From Winogradskyella thalassocola (GTDB lineage: Bacteria; Bacteroidota; Bacteroidia; Flavobacteriales; Flavobacteriaceae): DNA of 64,000 nucleotides. The translations under genes and the position numbers were made by a program. Below, in pieces: positions 27,626-37,294 of this stretch. The stretch spans positions 1,612,001 through 1,676,000 of the forward strand of contig NZ_FNCZ01000001.1 in NCBI RefSeq assembly GCF_900099995.1. The letters are read 5' to 3'. The notes below the pieces were generated by a model. It worked only from the letters and a program-made list of their open reading frames with translations, was not told where the DNA came from and did no database searches. How positions within the stretch are numbered: the stretch's first letter is position 1; every line of letters begins with the position of its first letter.

Positions 27626-28033
27626 TTAATGCTTTACCTTTTCTACTTCCGATTTTTTAGCTAGTTCTTTGTCATAACTCATAAAGAGGTTTATCCAAAT
27701 ATTACGAGATAAACGCATAATTATAGGCATAAATCCAATTAAGGTAGCCACAATAGCTATGAAAGCTACCGTTAAAGACGATTCTAATATATTATAGCTA
27801 ATAATAAAAGCCGCTACCGAAAAAGCAATACCAACACCATAACTTACATACATAGAACCGTAGAAAAACGAAGGTTCTATTTGGTATTTTGTCTTACAAT
27901 GCGAACACGTTTCTCGCATTTTTATAACTTCAGAAAGCACATAAGGGTTTTTATTCTGGTACATGGATTCTTGATGACATTTTGGGCATACTCCAAAAAG
28001 AATACTATAAAGTTTCATTCCTTTTCTAATCAT
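27626..28033 (-). CDS. DUF983 family membrane protein
   Basis: This 135-residue protein has two CxxC pairs (GVCPKCHQES and TCSHCKTKY) forming a probable zinc ribbon at residues 14-45. Two transmembrane helices follow (about residues 58-80 and 84-105). DUF983 proteins of this size are widespread in Bacteroidota. The function is unknown. Stop codons of this gene and the FAD oxidoreductase are adjacent with no bases between. Confidence 0.82.
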   Translation of the reverse strand: MIRKGMKLYSILFGVCPKCHQESMYQNKNPYVLSEVIKMRETCSHCKTKYQIEPSFFYGSMYVSYGVGIAFSVAAFIISYNILESSLTVAFIAIVATLIGFMPIIMRLSRNIWINLFMSYDKELAKKSEVEKVKH

Positions 28034-28144
28034 AACTAAAACCTTTACTTTTGCATTTTCTAAGACACTGCTAAGATAAAATAATATAACTGAAGCACTG
28101 TAACAATTGTAACGTAAAACACAATTGTAATATTCAAAAAACTT

Positions 28145-30052
28145 ATGCTAAATATCCATAATCTTTCTATATCATTTCAAGGAGAATACCTTTTTGAAGA
28201 AATTACATTTAAACTCGGTCCTGGTGATCGTATCGGTTTAATTGGTAAAAATGGAGCAGGGAAATCCACGATGCTTCGAATTTTATCAAAAGAACAAGAA
28301 GCTGATTCTGGTCAGATTGCTGCTGATAAGGATATGAGAATCGGATTCTTAAAGCAAGATATTGATTTCGATTTAGGTAAAACAGTATTAGAAGAATCTT
28401 ACCAAGCTTTTAAAGAAATTAAAAAGTGTGAAGCACAGCTAGAAGATATTAACACGCAATTAGCTGAGCGTACCGATTATGAAAGTGAGACCTATCATCA
28501 GTTAATGGTTGATTTGAATGATATACAACACCAATACGAAATCTTAGGCGGATATAATTATCAGGGTGAGACGGAGAAAATTCTTCAAGGTTTAGGTTTT
28601 AAACGCGAAGATTTTGATAAGCTAACCGATACCTTTTCTGGTGGTTGGAGAATGCGAATTGAATTAGCAAAACTGTTACTTCAAAATAACGATTTATTAC
28701 TTTTAGATGAGCCTACTAACCACTTAGATATTGAATCTATTATTTGGTTAGAGAACTTTTTGAAAGGGTACACTGGTGCTGTTGTTATTGTATCTCACGA
28801 TAAAATGTTTCTAGATAATGTTACCAATCGTACAATTGAAATCTCATTAGGTAGAATATACGACTACAATAAGCCTTATTCTCAGTTTTTGGTGTTGCGT
28901 AAGGAAATGAAGATTCAACAATTGGCAGCTCAGAAGAATCAGGAGAAACAAATTCAGCAAACTGAAAAACTTATTGAGAAATTTAGAGCTAAAGCTTCTA
29001 AAGCGACCATGGCACAATCGCTCATTAAAAAATTAGATAAGATAGATCGTATTGAAGTTGATGAAGATGATAATAGTGTAATGTCTTTAAAGTTTCCGGT
29101 GTCTATTACTCCAGGTAAGGTTGTTGTAGAATTGGAAAATGTGTCTAAACGCTATGGAGACTTGCAAGTATTGCATAATGTGAATTTGGCTGTTCCTAGA
29201 GATATTAAAACGGCTTTTGTTGGACAAAACGGACAAGGGAAGTCAACTTTAGCTAAAATTATTGTTGGTGAAATTAAGCACGAAGGAAAATTAAATTTAG
29301 GACATAATGTTCAAATTGGTTATTTCGCGCAAAACCAAGCAGAGTACTTAGATGGTAATAAAACGGTTTTAGATACCATGATTGATGCGGCAAATGAAAC
29401 GAATAGAAGTAAGGTTCGTGATATTTTAGGGTCGTTCTTATTTAGAGGTGAAGAAGCAGAGAAATACGTAAGAGTACTTTCTGGTGGTGAACGAAACCGT
29501 TTAGCTTTGGCTAAGTTATTGTTGCAGCCATTAAACGTCCTTATTATGGATGAGCCAACAAATCACTTAGATATCAAATCTAAAAATGTTTTAAAAGAAG
29601 CGTTAACGCAATTTGAAGGCACTTTAATTTTAGTATCTCACGATAGAGATTTTCTTCAAGGGTTGACAGATACGGTTTACGAATTTAAAGATCAGAATAT
29701 TAAAGAGTATTTAGGTGATATTGATTTTTATCTAGAACAACGTAATCTCGAAAATTTAAGAGAAGCTGAAAAAAGAACGGTTATAGCAGATAAACCAAAA
29801 GAGAGCAATAAGCAGAGTTACGAGGATCAAAAGAAATTAAAGTCTTTAAATAATAAGTTGAGCAATATTGAGTCTAAAATTAATCAACTTGAAAAAGATA
29901 TTAAAGCTGATGATTTAAAATTGGCAACAGATTACGATAAAACAGCTTCTGATCCTAAGTTTTTTGATGACTATCAGAAAAAGAAGAAGTCTTTGAGTAA
30001 ATTAATGGAAGATTGGGAGACCGTTCAGTTTGATTTAGATGCTATTTCTTAA
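28145..30052 (+). CDS. ABC-F family ATPase (Uup-like)
   Basis: This 635-residue protein has two ABC domains. Walker A motifs are GLIGKNGAGKST and AFVGQNGQGKST; signatures are FSGGWRMRIELAKLL and LSGGERNRLALAKLL; both have Walker B LLLDEPTNHLD-type boxes. The inter-domain linker carries the ABC-F basic helix pair (KFRAKASKATMAQSLIKKL). A C-terminal coiled coil (KKLKSLNNKLSNIESKINQLEKD) resembles Uup. There are no membrane segments, so it is a ribosome- or nucleic-acid-acting translation factor, not a transporter. A TACTTTTG element at 28046-28053 lies upstream. Confidence 0.9.
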   Translation: MLNIHNLSISFQGEYLFEEITFKLGPGDRIGLIGKNGAGKSTMLRILSKEQEADSGQIAADKDMRIGFLKQDIDFDLGKTVLEESYQAFKEIKKCEAQLEDINTQLAERTDYESETYHQLMVDLNDIQHQYEILGGYNYQGETEKILQGLGFKREDFDKLTDTFSGGWRMRIELAKLLLQNNDLLLLDEPTNHLDIESIIWLENFLKGYTGAVVIVSHDKMFLDNVTNRTIEISLGRIYDYNKPYSQFLVLRKEMKIQQLAAQKNQEKQIQQTEKLIEKFRAKASKATMAQSLIKKLDKIDRIEVDEDDNSVMSLKFPVSITPGKVVVELENVSKRYGDLQVLHNVNLAVPRDIKTAFVGQNGQGKSTLAKIIVGEIKHEGKLNLGHNVQIGYFAQNQAEYLDGNKTVLDTMIDAANETNRSKVRDILGSFLFRGEEAEKYVRVLSGGERNRLALAKLLLQPLNVLIMDEPTNHLDIKSKNVLKEALTQFEGTLILVSHDRDFLQGLTDTVYEFKDQNIKEYLGDIDFYLEQRNLENLREAEKRTVIADKPKESNKQSYEDQKKLKSLNNKLSNIESKINQLEKDIKADDLKLATDYDKTASDPKFFDDYQKKKKSLSKLMEDWETVQFDLDAIS

Positions 30053-30095
30053 GAATAATTAAGATTTTTTTAACGGCTTCACTTAGCTATAAAGT

Positions 30096-30103
30096 TAGCT
30101 TTG
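30096..30103 (+). promoter_or_regulatory. Candidate -7 element for the RND efflux operon
   Basis: TAGCTTTG matches TAnnTTTG, 25 nt before the adaptor ATG at 30129. Confidence 0.45.
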
Positions 30104-30128
30104 TAAATTATTGACGACCAACGAGCTT

Positions 30129-31268
30129 ATGTTAAGAAAAATTATTTTATCCGTTTTAGGAGTTGCATTAATAATAGGTGCAATCATTTATGCTAATTAT
30201 CTTATTGATAACAAGCACAAACCGAAACCTGTTATACCTAAAGTGGTTAAAACAGTTCTTGTAGACACTGTTAAAAACTCAACGATACCTATTGTGATTA
30301 CGGCTAATGGAAACCTTACGGCTTTGCAACGTGTAGAGCTGTATTCAGAAGTTCAAGGATTATTTCAGACAGGTTCAAAGCTTTTTAAGCCAGGTCAGAA
30401 ATTCAATAAAGGTGAAACATTAATTCGCATAGATGCGTCGGAATATTATGCCAGTGTGCAATCTGCAAAAAGTGGCTTGTATAATAGTATTGCTGCTATA
30501 ATGCCCGATTTACGTTTAGATTTTCCTGATGTATTTCAAAAATGGCAAACGTATTTAAATGGTTTTGATTTAAATAAAACAACTCCAAAATTACCTGAAA
30601 TTTCAGGAGAAAAAGAAAATTACTTCATCACTGGTCGTGGTATTGTAAGCGCTTTTTACAATGTAAAGAACCTAGAGCAACGTTTAACAAAATATAGAAT
30701 CGTAGCACCATTTTCAGGGATATTAACTGAAGCATTGGTTACAGAAGGGACGTTGGTTAGAAATGGTCAGAAGCTGGGTGAATTTATAAACCTTTCAGTT
30801 TACGAAATGGAAGTGGCCGTTAGTAAGTCTTTTGCTGATATTTTAAAAGTAGGTGAGAGTGTCGCCTTAACGAGTTTAGATAATACTAAAACCTATGAAG
30901 GTAAAGTATCGCGTGTTAACGGAAGTATAGATGCAACCACACAAACCATAACTGCTTATATAGAAGTTAAACATTCAGATCTTAAAGAAGGGATGTATCT
31001 TGAAGCAAATTTGAATGCTGAAAAGGTTGAAAATGCTATTGAGATTGACAGAAACCTGTTATTAGATAGTCAAGAGATTTATGTGGTTAACGATAGTTTA
31101 CTTGATGTTATAGCCGTGAAACCAGCACACTTTTCTAATGCAAAAGTTATTTTAAAGGATGTGCCTAATGGGACTATAATTTTAAGAAAACCTGTGCCTG
31201 GTGCGTATGCAGGAATGCATGTTAAAGCAGCAAAAGGTGATACTGTAACTTCTGATTCTATTCAATAA
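30129..31268 (+). CDS. RND efflux periplasmic adaptor (membrane fusion protein)
   Basis: Starting from ATG 30129 it has 379 residues; a TTG 18 bp upstream is weaker. It begins with one membrane helix (IILSVLGVALIIGAIIYANYLI). A split lipoyl half-motif (RVELYSEVQGLFQTGSKLFKPGQKFNKGETLIRID), a short helical insertion, the second half (YRIVAPFSGILTEALVTEG) and beta-barrel/membrane-proximal domains follow. It links the inner-membrane pump to the TolC-type duct. Its last base overlaps the pump ATG, so the two are coupled. Confidence 0.9.
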   Translation: MLRKIILSVLGVALIIGAIIYANYLIDNKHKPKPVIPKVVKTVLVDTVKNSTIPIVITANGNLTALQRVELYSEVQGLFQTGSKLFKPGQKFNKGETLIRIDASEYYASVQSAKSGLYNSIAAIMPDLRLDFPDVFQKWQTYLNGFDLNKTTPKLPEISGEKENYFITGRGIVSAFYNVKNLEQRLTKYRIVAPFSGILTEALVTEGTLVRNGQKLGEFINLSVYEMEVAVSKSFADILKVGESVALTSLDNTKTYEGKVSRVNGSIDATTQTITAYIEVKHSDLKEGMYLEANLNAEKVENAIEIDRNLLLDSQEIYVVNDSLLDVIAVKPAHFSNAKVILKDVPNGTIILRKPVPGAYAGMHVKAAKGDTVTSDSIQ

Positions 31269-34200
31269 TGAGAAAATTAATTGAATATTTTATAAGGTAT
31301 CATGTTGCAGTAAATATATTTATTATAGCATTTATTGTCTTTGGTACTATTGGCGCTTTATCTTTAAAGTCGTCGTTCTTTCCGCTTACAGAGTCTAAAA
31401 TTATCAATATTAATATAGCTTATCCTGGTGCTTCTCCTCAAGAAATTGAAGAAGGGATTGTACTTCAAATTGAAGATAACCTAAAAGGACTAAAAGGAGT
31501 TGATCGCGTAACGTCAACATCGCGAGAAAATAGTGGAAGTATTACTGTAGAAATTGAAAAGGGGGAGAGTTTAGACTTTATGCTTCTTGAAGTCAAAAAT
31601 GCAGTAGACCGTGTACCTTCGTTTCCAACGGGTATGGAGCCACTGGTCGTTTCTAAACAAGAAGCAGTTCGAGAAACGATTTCTTTTGCAATTAGTGGAA
31701 AAGACATTCCTTTAGTAACACTAAAACAATTAGCGCGCCAAGTAGAAACAGATTTACGGGCAATAGATGGCATCTCTCAAATTGAAATTTCAGGATTTCC
31801 TGAAGAAGAAATTGAAATAGCTGTTAATGAACTCGATTTATTGGCTTATAACCTCACGTTTAACGAGGTGGCAGCGGCTGTCACTAATGCTAATATTTTA
31901 GTTACTGGTGGTAATGTAAAAACGGTTGCAGAGGAGTACTTAATAAGAGCAAACAACAAACAATATTACGGTAGCGAGCTTTCTAATATTATTGTAAGAG
32001 CGTCTTCCGACGGAAAAGTAATTCGTTTAAAAGACATTGCGGTCATTAGAGATCGTTTTTCTGAAACACCAAACGCGACGTATTTTAATAAAGAATTGGC
32101 TGTAAATATTTCGATTACAAGTACCAATAATGAAGATTTAATTACGTCAGCAGATAAGGTAAATGCCTATATAGAGGAGTACAATCAAAAGTATACTAAT
32201 ATAAGATTAGATGTTGTACGAGATTTATCCGTGACCTTAAAGCAAAGAACCCAATTGTTAGCAGAGAATGCTATTGTTGGTATGATTTTGGTTTTAGTGT
32301 TTTTATCGATATTTTTAAATACACGTTTGGCATTATGGGTAGCTTTTGGTCTGCCTATTTCATTTTTAGGAATGTTTATTTTTGCCGCTCAATTTGACGT
32401 GACTATTAATGTATTGTCGCTTTTTGGGATGATTATCGTTATCGGTATTTTAGTTGATGATGGTATTGTAATTGCTGAAAATATTTATCAACATTACGAA
32501 AAGGGAAAAAGTCCAGTTCAAGCGGCTATCGATGGAACCATGGAAGTGATTCCACCTGTAGTATCTGCAATTATTACGACGCTTTTAGCCTTTTCGTTGT
32601 TTTTCTTTTTAGATAGTAGAATCGGTGAGTTTTTTGGTGAAGTCGCCGTCATTGTAATTTTAACCTTAGCGGTGTCTTTAGTAGAAGCGTTAATTATCTT
32701 ACCGGCTCACTTAGCGCATTCTAAAGCATTAAGAGCTCAGAAGGTTGATGAAAATCCTTCAAAAATAAAACAGTTTTTCTCATTTATGAGAGTCATCAAT
32801 AACGGTGGAGATCGACTAATGTCTTTCTTAAGAGATAGAGTGTATACTCCTATTTTAAATCGTGTTTTAAGATTCAAATTACTCTCATTAGGTGTTTTTG
32901 TAGCTTTACTAGTATTAACACTTGGTTCGCTTGGTGGTGGAGTGATAGGAGTTACGATGTTCCCTAGAGTCGCTAGTGATGCTGCCAATATAGAGCTAGT
33001 AATGCCTGCGGGAACTAATGTGAAAATCACAGACTCTATTATTTCTATGATAGAAGAGAAAGCGTTTATTGTAAATGAAGAACTGACAGAAAAATTTCTT
33101 AAAGGTACAGGAAAACAATTATTTGAGAATACGATAGTAGAGATTAGTAGTAGTTCTAGCGCAAGGCTAAGAATTAATTTATTACCAGGAGAAGAACGTC
33201 CGGATGAAATAAAATCAGATTTAATTACCAATCGATTAGAAGAATTAGTTGGCCCTGTAATAGGTACAGAACGATTAATTTATGGTTCTGGTGGAAACTT
33301 TGGTGGTAGTCCTGTGTCGGTATCTTTATTAAGTAATAATATCGAAGAATTAAAGGCTTCAAAATTAGAACTTAAAAAGTACATGGAATCCAATCCGCTA
33401 CTTAAGGATATTGGAGATAACGATCCTGCAGGTATAAAAGAAATCCGATTAGAGCTTAAAGAAAGTGCTTATTTATTAGGGCTAGATTTAAGAACTGTAA
33501 TGGCGCAAGTTCGTTCAGGATTTTTTGGAGCTCAAGCACAGCGTTTTCAACGTGGACAAGATGAAATTAAAGTTTGGGTACGTTACGATAAAAACAATAG
33601 AAGTTCTATTAACGATTTAGACGCTATGCGAATTGTAACACCAACAGGCGAACGTGTCACTTTAAAGGATATTGCAAGTTATAGTATTGCTAGAGGCGAT
33701 GTTGCTATTAATCACCTTGAAGGTAAACGAGAAATACAAGTGTATGCAGATTTAAAAGATCCGAGTACAAGTGCCACAGATATCATGGATGATATAAAAA
33801 CTGTTTTTATACCACAGTTACAATCTAAGCATCCAACTATAAATGCCTCTTATGAGGGACAGAATAGAGAAAAAGATAAATTAGTTGGTTCTTTAGGTGT
33901 TGCAGGTCCTATTATTTTAATATTAATTTATATCACTATTGCATTTACATTTAGAAGTTACTCACAACCGTTTTTGCTTCTTTTATTAATTCCATTTAGT
34001 CTAACAGCTGTAGCTTGGGGACATTGGTTGCTAGATTTTCAAGTTAATATTTTATCACTTTTAGGGATTATTGCTTTAATTGGTATTATGGTGAATGATG
34101 GTTTGGTTTTAATTGGTAAATTCAATGGTAATCTTAAAGAAGGCATGACGTTTGATTTGGCCCTTTCTGAGGCAGGGAAGTCACGTTTTAGAGCTATTTT

Positions 34201-34465
34201 TCTTACCTCATTAACAACTATCGCTGGTTTAGCACCATTGCTATTAGAGAAAAGTAGACAAGCACAATTTTTAAAGCCTATGGCCATTTCTATTTCTTTC
34301 GGAATTGCGTATGCGACTGTTTTAACATTATTGGTTTTACCTTTATTTTTATCATTTAGCAATAGCATTAAACAGGGCGGTAAATGGTTAGCTACAGGAA
34401 ATAAGGTGACTAAAGAAGAAGTAGAACGTGCTATTAAAGAACAAAATGAAGAAAATGAGCATTAA
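31268..34465 (+). CDS. RND family efflux pump permease
   Basis: This 1065-residue protein has the standard AcrB-like layout. TM1 is at residues 12-32, followed by a periplasmic porter loop, TM2-6, a second periplasmic loop, and TM7-12. The proton-relay region IVIGILVDDGIVIAENI in TM4 retains the paired aspartates. Family landmarks include PGASPQEIEEGIVLQIED. The substrate is not evident. It lies within an adaptor-pump-TolC operon. Confidence 0.94.
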   Translation: MRKLIEYFIRYHVAVNIFIIAFIVFGTIGALSLKSSFFPLTESKIININIAYPGASPQEIEEGIVLQIEDNLKGLKGVDRVTSTSRENSGSITVEIEKGESLDFMLLEVKNAVDRVPSFPTGMEPLVVSKQEAVRETISFAISGKDIPLVTLKQLARQVETDLRAIDGISQIEISGFPEEEIEIAVNELDLLAYNLTFNEVAAAVTNANILVTGGNVKTVAEEYLIRANNKQYYGSELSNIIVRASSDGKVIRLKDIAVIRDRFSETPNATYFNKELAVNISITSTNNEDLITSADKVNAYIEEYNQKYTNIRLDVVRDLSVTLKQRTQLLAENAIVGMILVLVFLSIFLNTRLALWVAFGLPISFLGMFIFAAQFDVTINVLSLFGMIIVIGILVDDGIVIAENIYQHYEKGKSPVQAAIDGTMEVIPPVVSAIITTLLAFSLFFFLDSRIGEFFGEVAVIVILTLAVSLVEALIILPAHLAHSKALRAQKVDENPSKIKQFFSFMRVINNGGDRLMSFLRDRVYTPILNRVLRFKLLSLGVFVALLVLTLGSLGGGVIGVTMFPRVASDAANIELVMPAGTNVKITDSIISMIEEKAFIVNEELTEKFLKGTGKQLFENTIVEISSSSSARLRINLLPGEERPDEIKSDLITNRLEELVGPVIGTERLIYGSGGNFGGSPVSVSLLSNNIEELKASKLELKKYMESNPLLKDIGDNDPAGIKEIRLELKESAYLLGLDLRTVMAQVRSGFFGAQAQRFQRGQDEIKVWVRYDKNNRSSINDLDAMRIVTPTGERVTLKDIASYSIARGDVAINHLEGKREIQVYADLKDPSTSATDIMDDIKTVFIPQLQSKHPTINASYEGQNREKDKLVGSLGVAGPIILILIYITIAFTFRSYSQPFLLLLLIPFSLTAVAWGHWLLDFQVNILSLLGIIALIGIMVNDGLVLIGKFNGNLKEGMTFDLALSEAGKSRFRAIFLTSLTTIAGLAPLLLEKSRQAQFLKPMAISISFGIAYATVLTLLVLPLFLSFSNSIKQGGKWLATGNKVTKEEVERAIKEQNEENEH

Positions 34466-35774
34466 AAACATACTTACGTTTCTGTTTTTTGCATGCTGTA
34501 TTGGTTTGCAAGCGCAAGAGGTTTTAACCAAAGAACAGGCCGTTTCTGCAGCTTTAGGTAATAATTACGGAGTAAAAATCGCAAAAAATGCGGTTACAGT
34601 TGCTGAGAATAACACTAATATTCTTAATACAGGATTTTTACCAACGCTTACAGGTAATGCAGGTGCTAATTATAATATAGATAACACTGAAGCTGAATTT
34701 TCAGATGGTAGGCCAGATGCAGTTTTAAATGGGGCCGAAAGTTCTAATTATAATGCCAGTTTGAGTTTGAACTATACCATTTTTGATGGTTTAGGAAGAC
34801 GTTATAATTATAAACGATTAAAAGAACAATATCAGTTATCCGAATTACAAGCCAGAGAAACTATTGAGACAACCATACTTCAGATGTTTTCTATCTATTA
34901 TAATGTGGCTCAGCTTTCTGATAATTTGAATGCTTTAGAAGAAACGTTGAATAATACGAAAGATAGATTGTTAAGAGCTGAATATCAGTTTGAATACGGT
35001 CAGAACACCAAGTTAGAAGTGTTAAATGCAGAAGTAGATATTAATACCGATAGTATCAATATAATTAATACTAAGCAAGATTTAAAAACAGCTAAGCGTG
35101 ACTTAAAATTAGTTTTAGGTGAAACGTATTCTAATGATTTTACTGTTGAAACAGACGTTGCGTTTACACTTCAATTTCAAAAAGATAGTTTATTTGAAAA
35201 AGCAAAATCTCGTAATGTCGCATTGCTTCAAACCGAAAAAAATATTTTAATTAGCGAGCTTGATATTAATTCGGGTAAATCGGCATATTTACCAACAATA
35301 GGTTTGTCTGGTTCTTACGGATGGAACAAAAATGATAACAATGCCGTATCACTTTTGGCGGTTTCTACGAATACAGGCTTGTCTGCAGGATTAAATCTAA
35401 GTTGGAATCTGTTTGATGGTGGAACAACCCTAACCAGAGTAAAGAATGCTAAAGTAAATCTTGAAACGCAAAAGCTTCAAAAGGAAAGTATCTTATTGAG
35501 TATAGAGCGCGATTTTAATAATGCTTGGGACAATTACCAGAATAAGCTTGAAATTTATAATATTCAAGAAAAAAATATTGTAACAGCTCAAAACAATTTT
35601 GATCGTACACAGGAAAAATTCAAAATAGGGCAAGTTAATTCTATTGAGTTTAGACAAGCACAGGTAAATTTACTTAATGCAGAACTAAGTCGAAATCAAG
35701 CTAAATTTGCAGCAAAATTATCTGAATTAGAAATTTTACAAATTAGTGGTGAGTTGCTAAATGTTGAACTTTAA
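34446..35774 (+). CDS. TolC family outer-membrane efflux protein
   Basis: From ATG 34446 it has 442 residues with the signal peptide ending near CIGLQAQE; a GTG at 34428 and an ATG at 34455 are alternatives. Two tandem outer-membrane efflux repeats give coiled helices and barrel strands (SSNYNASLSLNYTIFDGLGRRYNY and GLSAGLNLSWNLFDGGTTLTRV, by landmarks). It starts inside the end of the pump gene, 20 bp before its stop. It forms the trimeric exit duct. Confidence 0.92.
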   Translation: MKKMSIKNILTFLFFACCIGLQAQEVLTKEQAVSAALGNNYGVKIAKNAVTVAENNTNILNTGFLPTLTGNAGANYNIDNTEAEFSDGRPDAVLNGAESSNYNASLSLNYTIFDGLGRRYNYKRLKEQYQLSELQARETIETTILQMFSIYYNVAQLSDNLNALEETLNNTKDRLLRAEYQFEYGQNTKLEVLNAEVDINTDSINIINTKQDLKTAKRDLKLVLGETYSNDFTVETDVAFTLQFQKDSLFEKAKSRNVALLQTEKNILISELDINSGKSAYLPTIGLSGSYGWNKNDNNAVSLLAVSTNTGLSAGLNLSWNLFDGGTTLTRVKNAKVNLETQKLQKESILLSIERDFNNAWDNYQNKLEIYNIQEKNIVTAQNNFDRTQEKFKIGQVNSIEFRQAQVNLLNAELSRNQAKFAAKLSELEILQISGELLNVEL

Positions 35775-35780
35775 TTTATT

Positions 35781-35960
35781 ATGGATGAACATTTCTTTCA
35801 ATGTCCATACTGTTGGGAACAGATTTCTATGTTAGTAGATTTGTCTCAAAACCATCAAAGCTATATAGAGGATTGCGAAATTTGTTGTAATCCCATTCAA
35901 CTTTCAGTAGCTATAGATAACCATGAAATTGTAAGTTTTGAAGCTCAAAACATAGAATAG
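35781..35960 (+). CDS. Small CPXCG-type cysteine-rich protein
   Basis: This 59-residue protein begins MDEHFFQCPYCWEQ. The CPYC pair (Cys8, Cys11) and a second DCEICCNP cluster form a probable zinc ribbon. It matches the CPXCG cysteine-rich family, although the glycine after the second cysteine is tryptophan here. It starts 6 bp after the TolC stop and may be co-transcribed. Function unknown. Confidence 0.75.
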   Translation: MDEHFFQCPYCWEQISMLVDLSQNHQSYIEDCEICCNPIQLSVAIDNHEIVSFEAQNIE

Positions 35961-36094
35961 TGTCAATTTGTAATTGGTTCATTTTTAGTTTTTTAAGATT
36001 TGAAAGATGTAGTTCGTCGAAAAAATTTGCTGTTCGTGGTCATAGTGGTTATATTCGTAGTGTTATTGTGTCCCTCCACAAAAAATCAACCACT

Positions 36095-36940
36095 ATGAAG
36101 ACACTTAAAATAACGCTGATATTCTGTTTAATATCAATATTCTCTTTTGCAGAAGTTTCTAAAGACCAAAAAGCGGCGCTTGTAGATCTATACAATGCAA
36201 CCAACGGTGATTCTTGGAGTCAATCTTGGGATTTAGATCAACCAGTTTCAAAATGGCATGGATTAACCATCGAAGATGATAATGTTGTTGCCATTAACTT
36301 AAGTTTTAATGGTTTAAAAGGAAATCTTCCAGAGTCAATTTCAAAATTATCACATCTAAAAATACTTAACTTATCATTTAATAAATTAAGTGGTGAATTA
36401 CCAAGTTCTTTAGTACGCATGATTAGCTTAGAAGAGTTAAAATTATTCTCTAATATTTTTAGTGGTAGAATCCCTGCAGATATTGGGGATTTATCTAATT
36501 TAAAATCTTTGGAATTATTTAATAATGATTTTTCTGGTGAAATTCCTGCTTCTATAGGCAGCTTAATTCACTTAGAAAATTTAATATTAAGCAGCAATCA
36601 ATTAATTGGTACACTGCCATCAAATTTATCGAGTTTAAAATCATTAAAAGTGTTAAGCGTATTTGATAATCAATTATTAGGAATTATACCATCCTCTATT
36701 GGTGGACTAGCAAATTTGGAAGAATTAGTATTGTCTAATAATGCATTTTATGGTGATATTCCTAATGAATTGGCGCAGTTGACTAACCTAAAAACATTAC
36801 TATTAGGTCAAAATCAATTTAAAGGTAATTTTGCAGCTTTAAAAGATAAGCTTCCAAATATCGTTGATTTCGATTTAGATGAAGTTAATAGAAAAGGAGC
36901 ATTAGCAACGTTAGATGCTGAAGAAGAAGATGATAATTAA
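36095..36940 (+). CDS. Secreted leucine-rich repeat protein
   Basis: From ATG 36095 (MKTLKITLIFCLISIFSFA signal peptide) it has 281 residues; the longer GTG frame from 35960 would bury the signal. An LRR cap (QKAALVDLYNATNGDSW...W) resembling plant-type LRR N-terminal domains is followed by about seven LxxLxxLxLxxNxLxGxIP repeats. The C-terminus is short and acidic (LDAEEEDDN). No type IX sorting domain is visible. It may be a cell-surface or secreted recognition protein. It is the last core gene before the tRNA. Confidence 0.85.
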   Translation: MKTLKITLIFCLISIFSFAEVSKDQKAALVDLYNATNGDSWSQSWDLDQPVSKWHGLTIEDDNVVAINLSFNGLKGNLPESISKLSHLKILNLSFNKLSGELPSSLVRMISLEELKLFSNIFSGRIPADIGDLSNLKSLELFNNDFSGEIPASIGSLIHLENLILSSNQLIGTLPSNLSSLKSLKVLSVFDNQLLGIIPSSIGGLANLEELVLSNNAFYGDIPNELAQLTNLKTLLLGQNQFKGNFAALKDKLPNIVDFDLDEVNRKGALATLDAEEEDDN

Positions 36941-36961
36941 TTCTTTGCCCTAATTGAATAG

Positions 36962-37002
36962 AAAATAACGCTCAATTTTATTTTTTGAGCGTTATTTTTT
37001 TT
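36962..37002 (+). terminator. Terminator after the LRR gene
   Basis: AAAATAACGCTCAA (36962-36975) pairs with TTGAGCGTTATTTT (36985-36998), giving a 14-bp stem with a T-rich tail. Confidence 0.9.
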
Positions 37003-37009
37003 GTTTAAT

Positions 37010-37040
37010 CTTTCGTAATCGAAAAAAAGTATTATCTTTG
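37010..37040 (+). promoter_or_regulatory. Candidate tRNA promoter
   Basis: TATCTTTG (37033-37040) fits the -7 element and a TTTC lies about 20 nt upstream. The tRNA begins about 70 nt downstream. Confidence 0.55.
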
Positions 37041-37112
37041 CAGTCCTAAAATGATTGAGTCGGCATTATGAACCGAAAGTTAAGAGCTAAGACATTCATT
37101 TTTTGATTACAT

Positions 37113-37188
<76 letters not shown>

Positions 37189-37208
37189 GGCGAAAGCCAT
37201 TAAAATCA

Positions 37209-37238
37209 ACGGATTGTGTCTCACAATCCGTTTTTTTA
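37209..37238 (+). terminator. Terminator after the tRNA
   Basis: ACGGATTGTG (37209-37218) and CACAATCCGT (37222-37231) form a perfect 10-bp stem with a 3-nt loop and a T7 tail. Confidence 0.9.
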
Positions 37239-37264
37239 TGTCTTCTTTTTTCTTACTTTTACAA

Positions 37265-37290
37265 AACGTACACGATATCGTACACGTTTT
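37265..37290. promoter_or_regulatory. CGTACACG direct repeats in a near-palindrome before the integrase
   Basis: Two copies of CGTACACG (37267-37274 and 37279-37286) flank ATAT, inside a larger near-palindrome with AAAACGT and ACGTTTT ends. It sits 9 bp before the integrase ATG, a place suited to an operator or recombinase/excisionase site. Confidence 0.45.
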
Positions 37291-37294
37291 TCCA

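Noticed and set aside
37214..37294. Longer N-terminus for the integrase from GTG 37214
   Set aside because: It would begin inside the tRNA terminator hairpin and adds a Phe-rich stretch foreign to integrases; ATG 37295 fits better.
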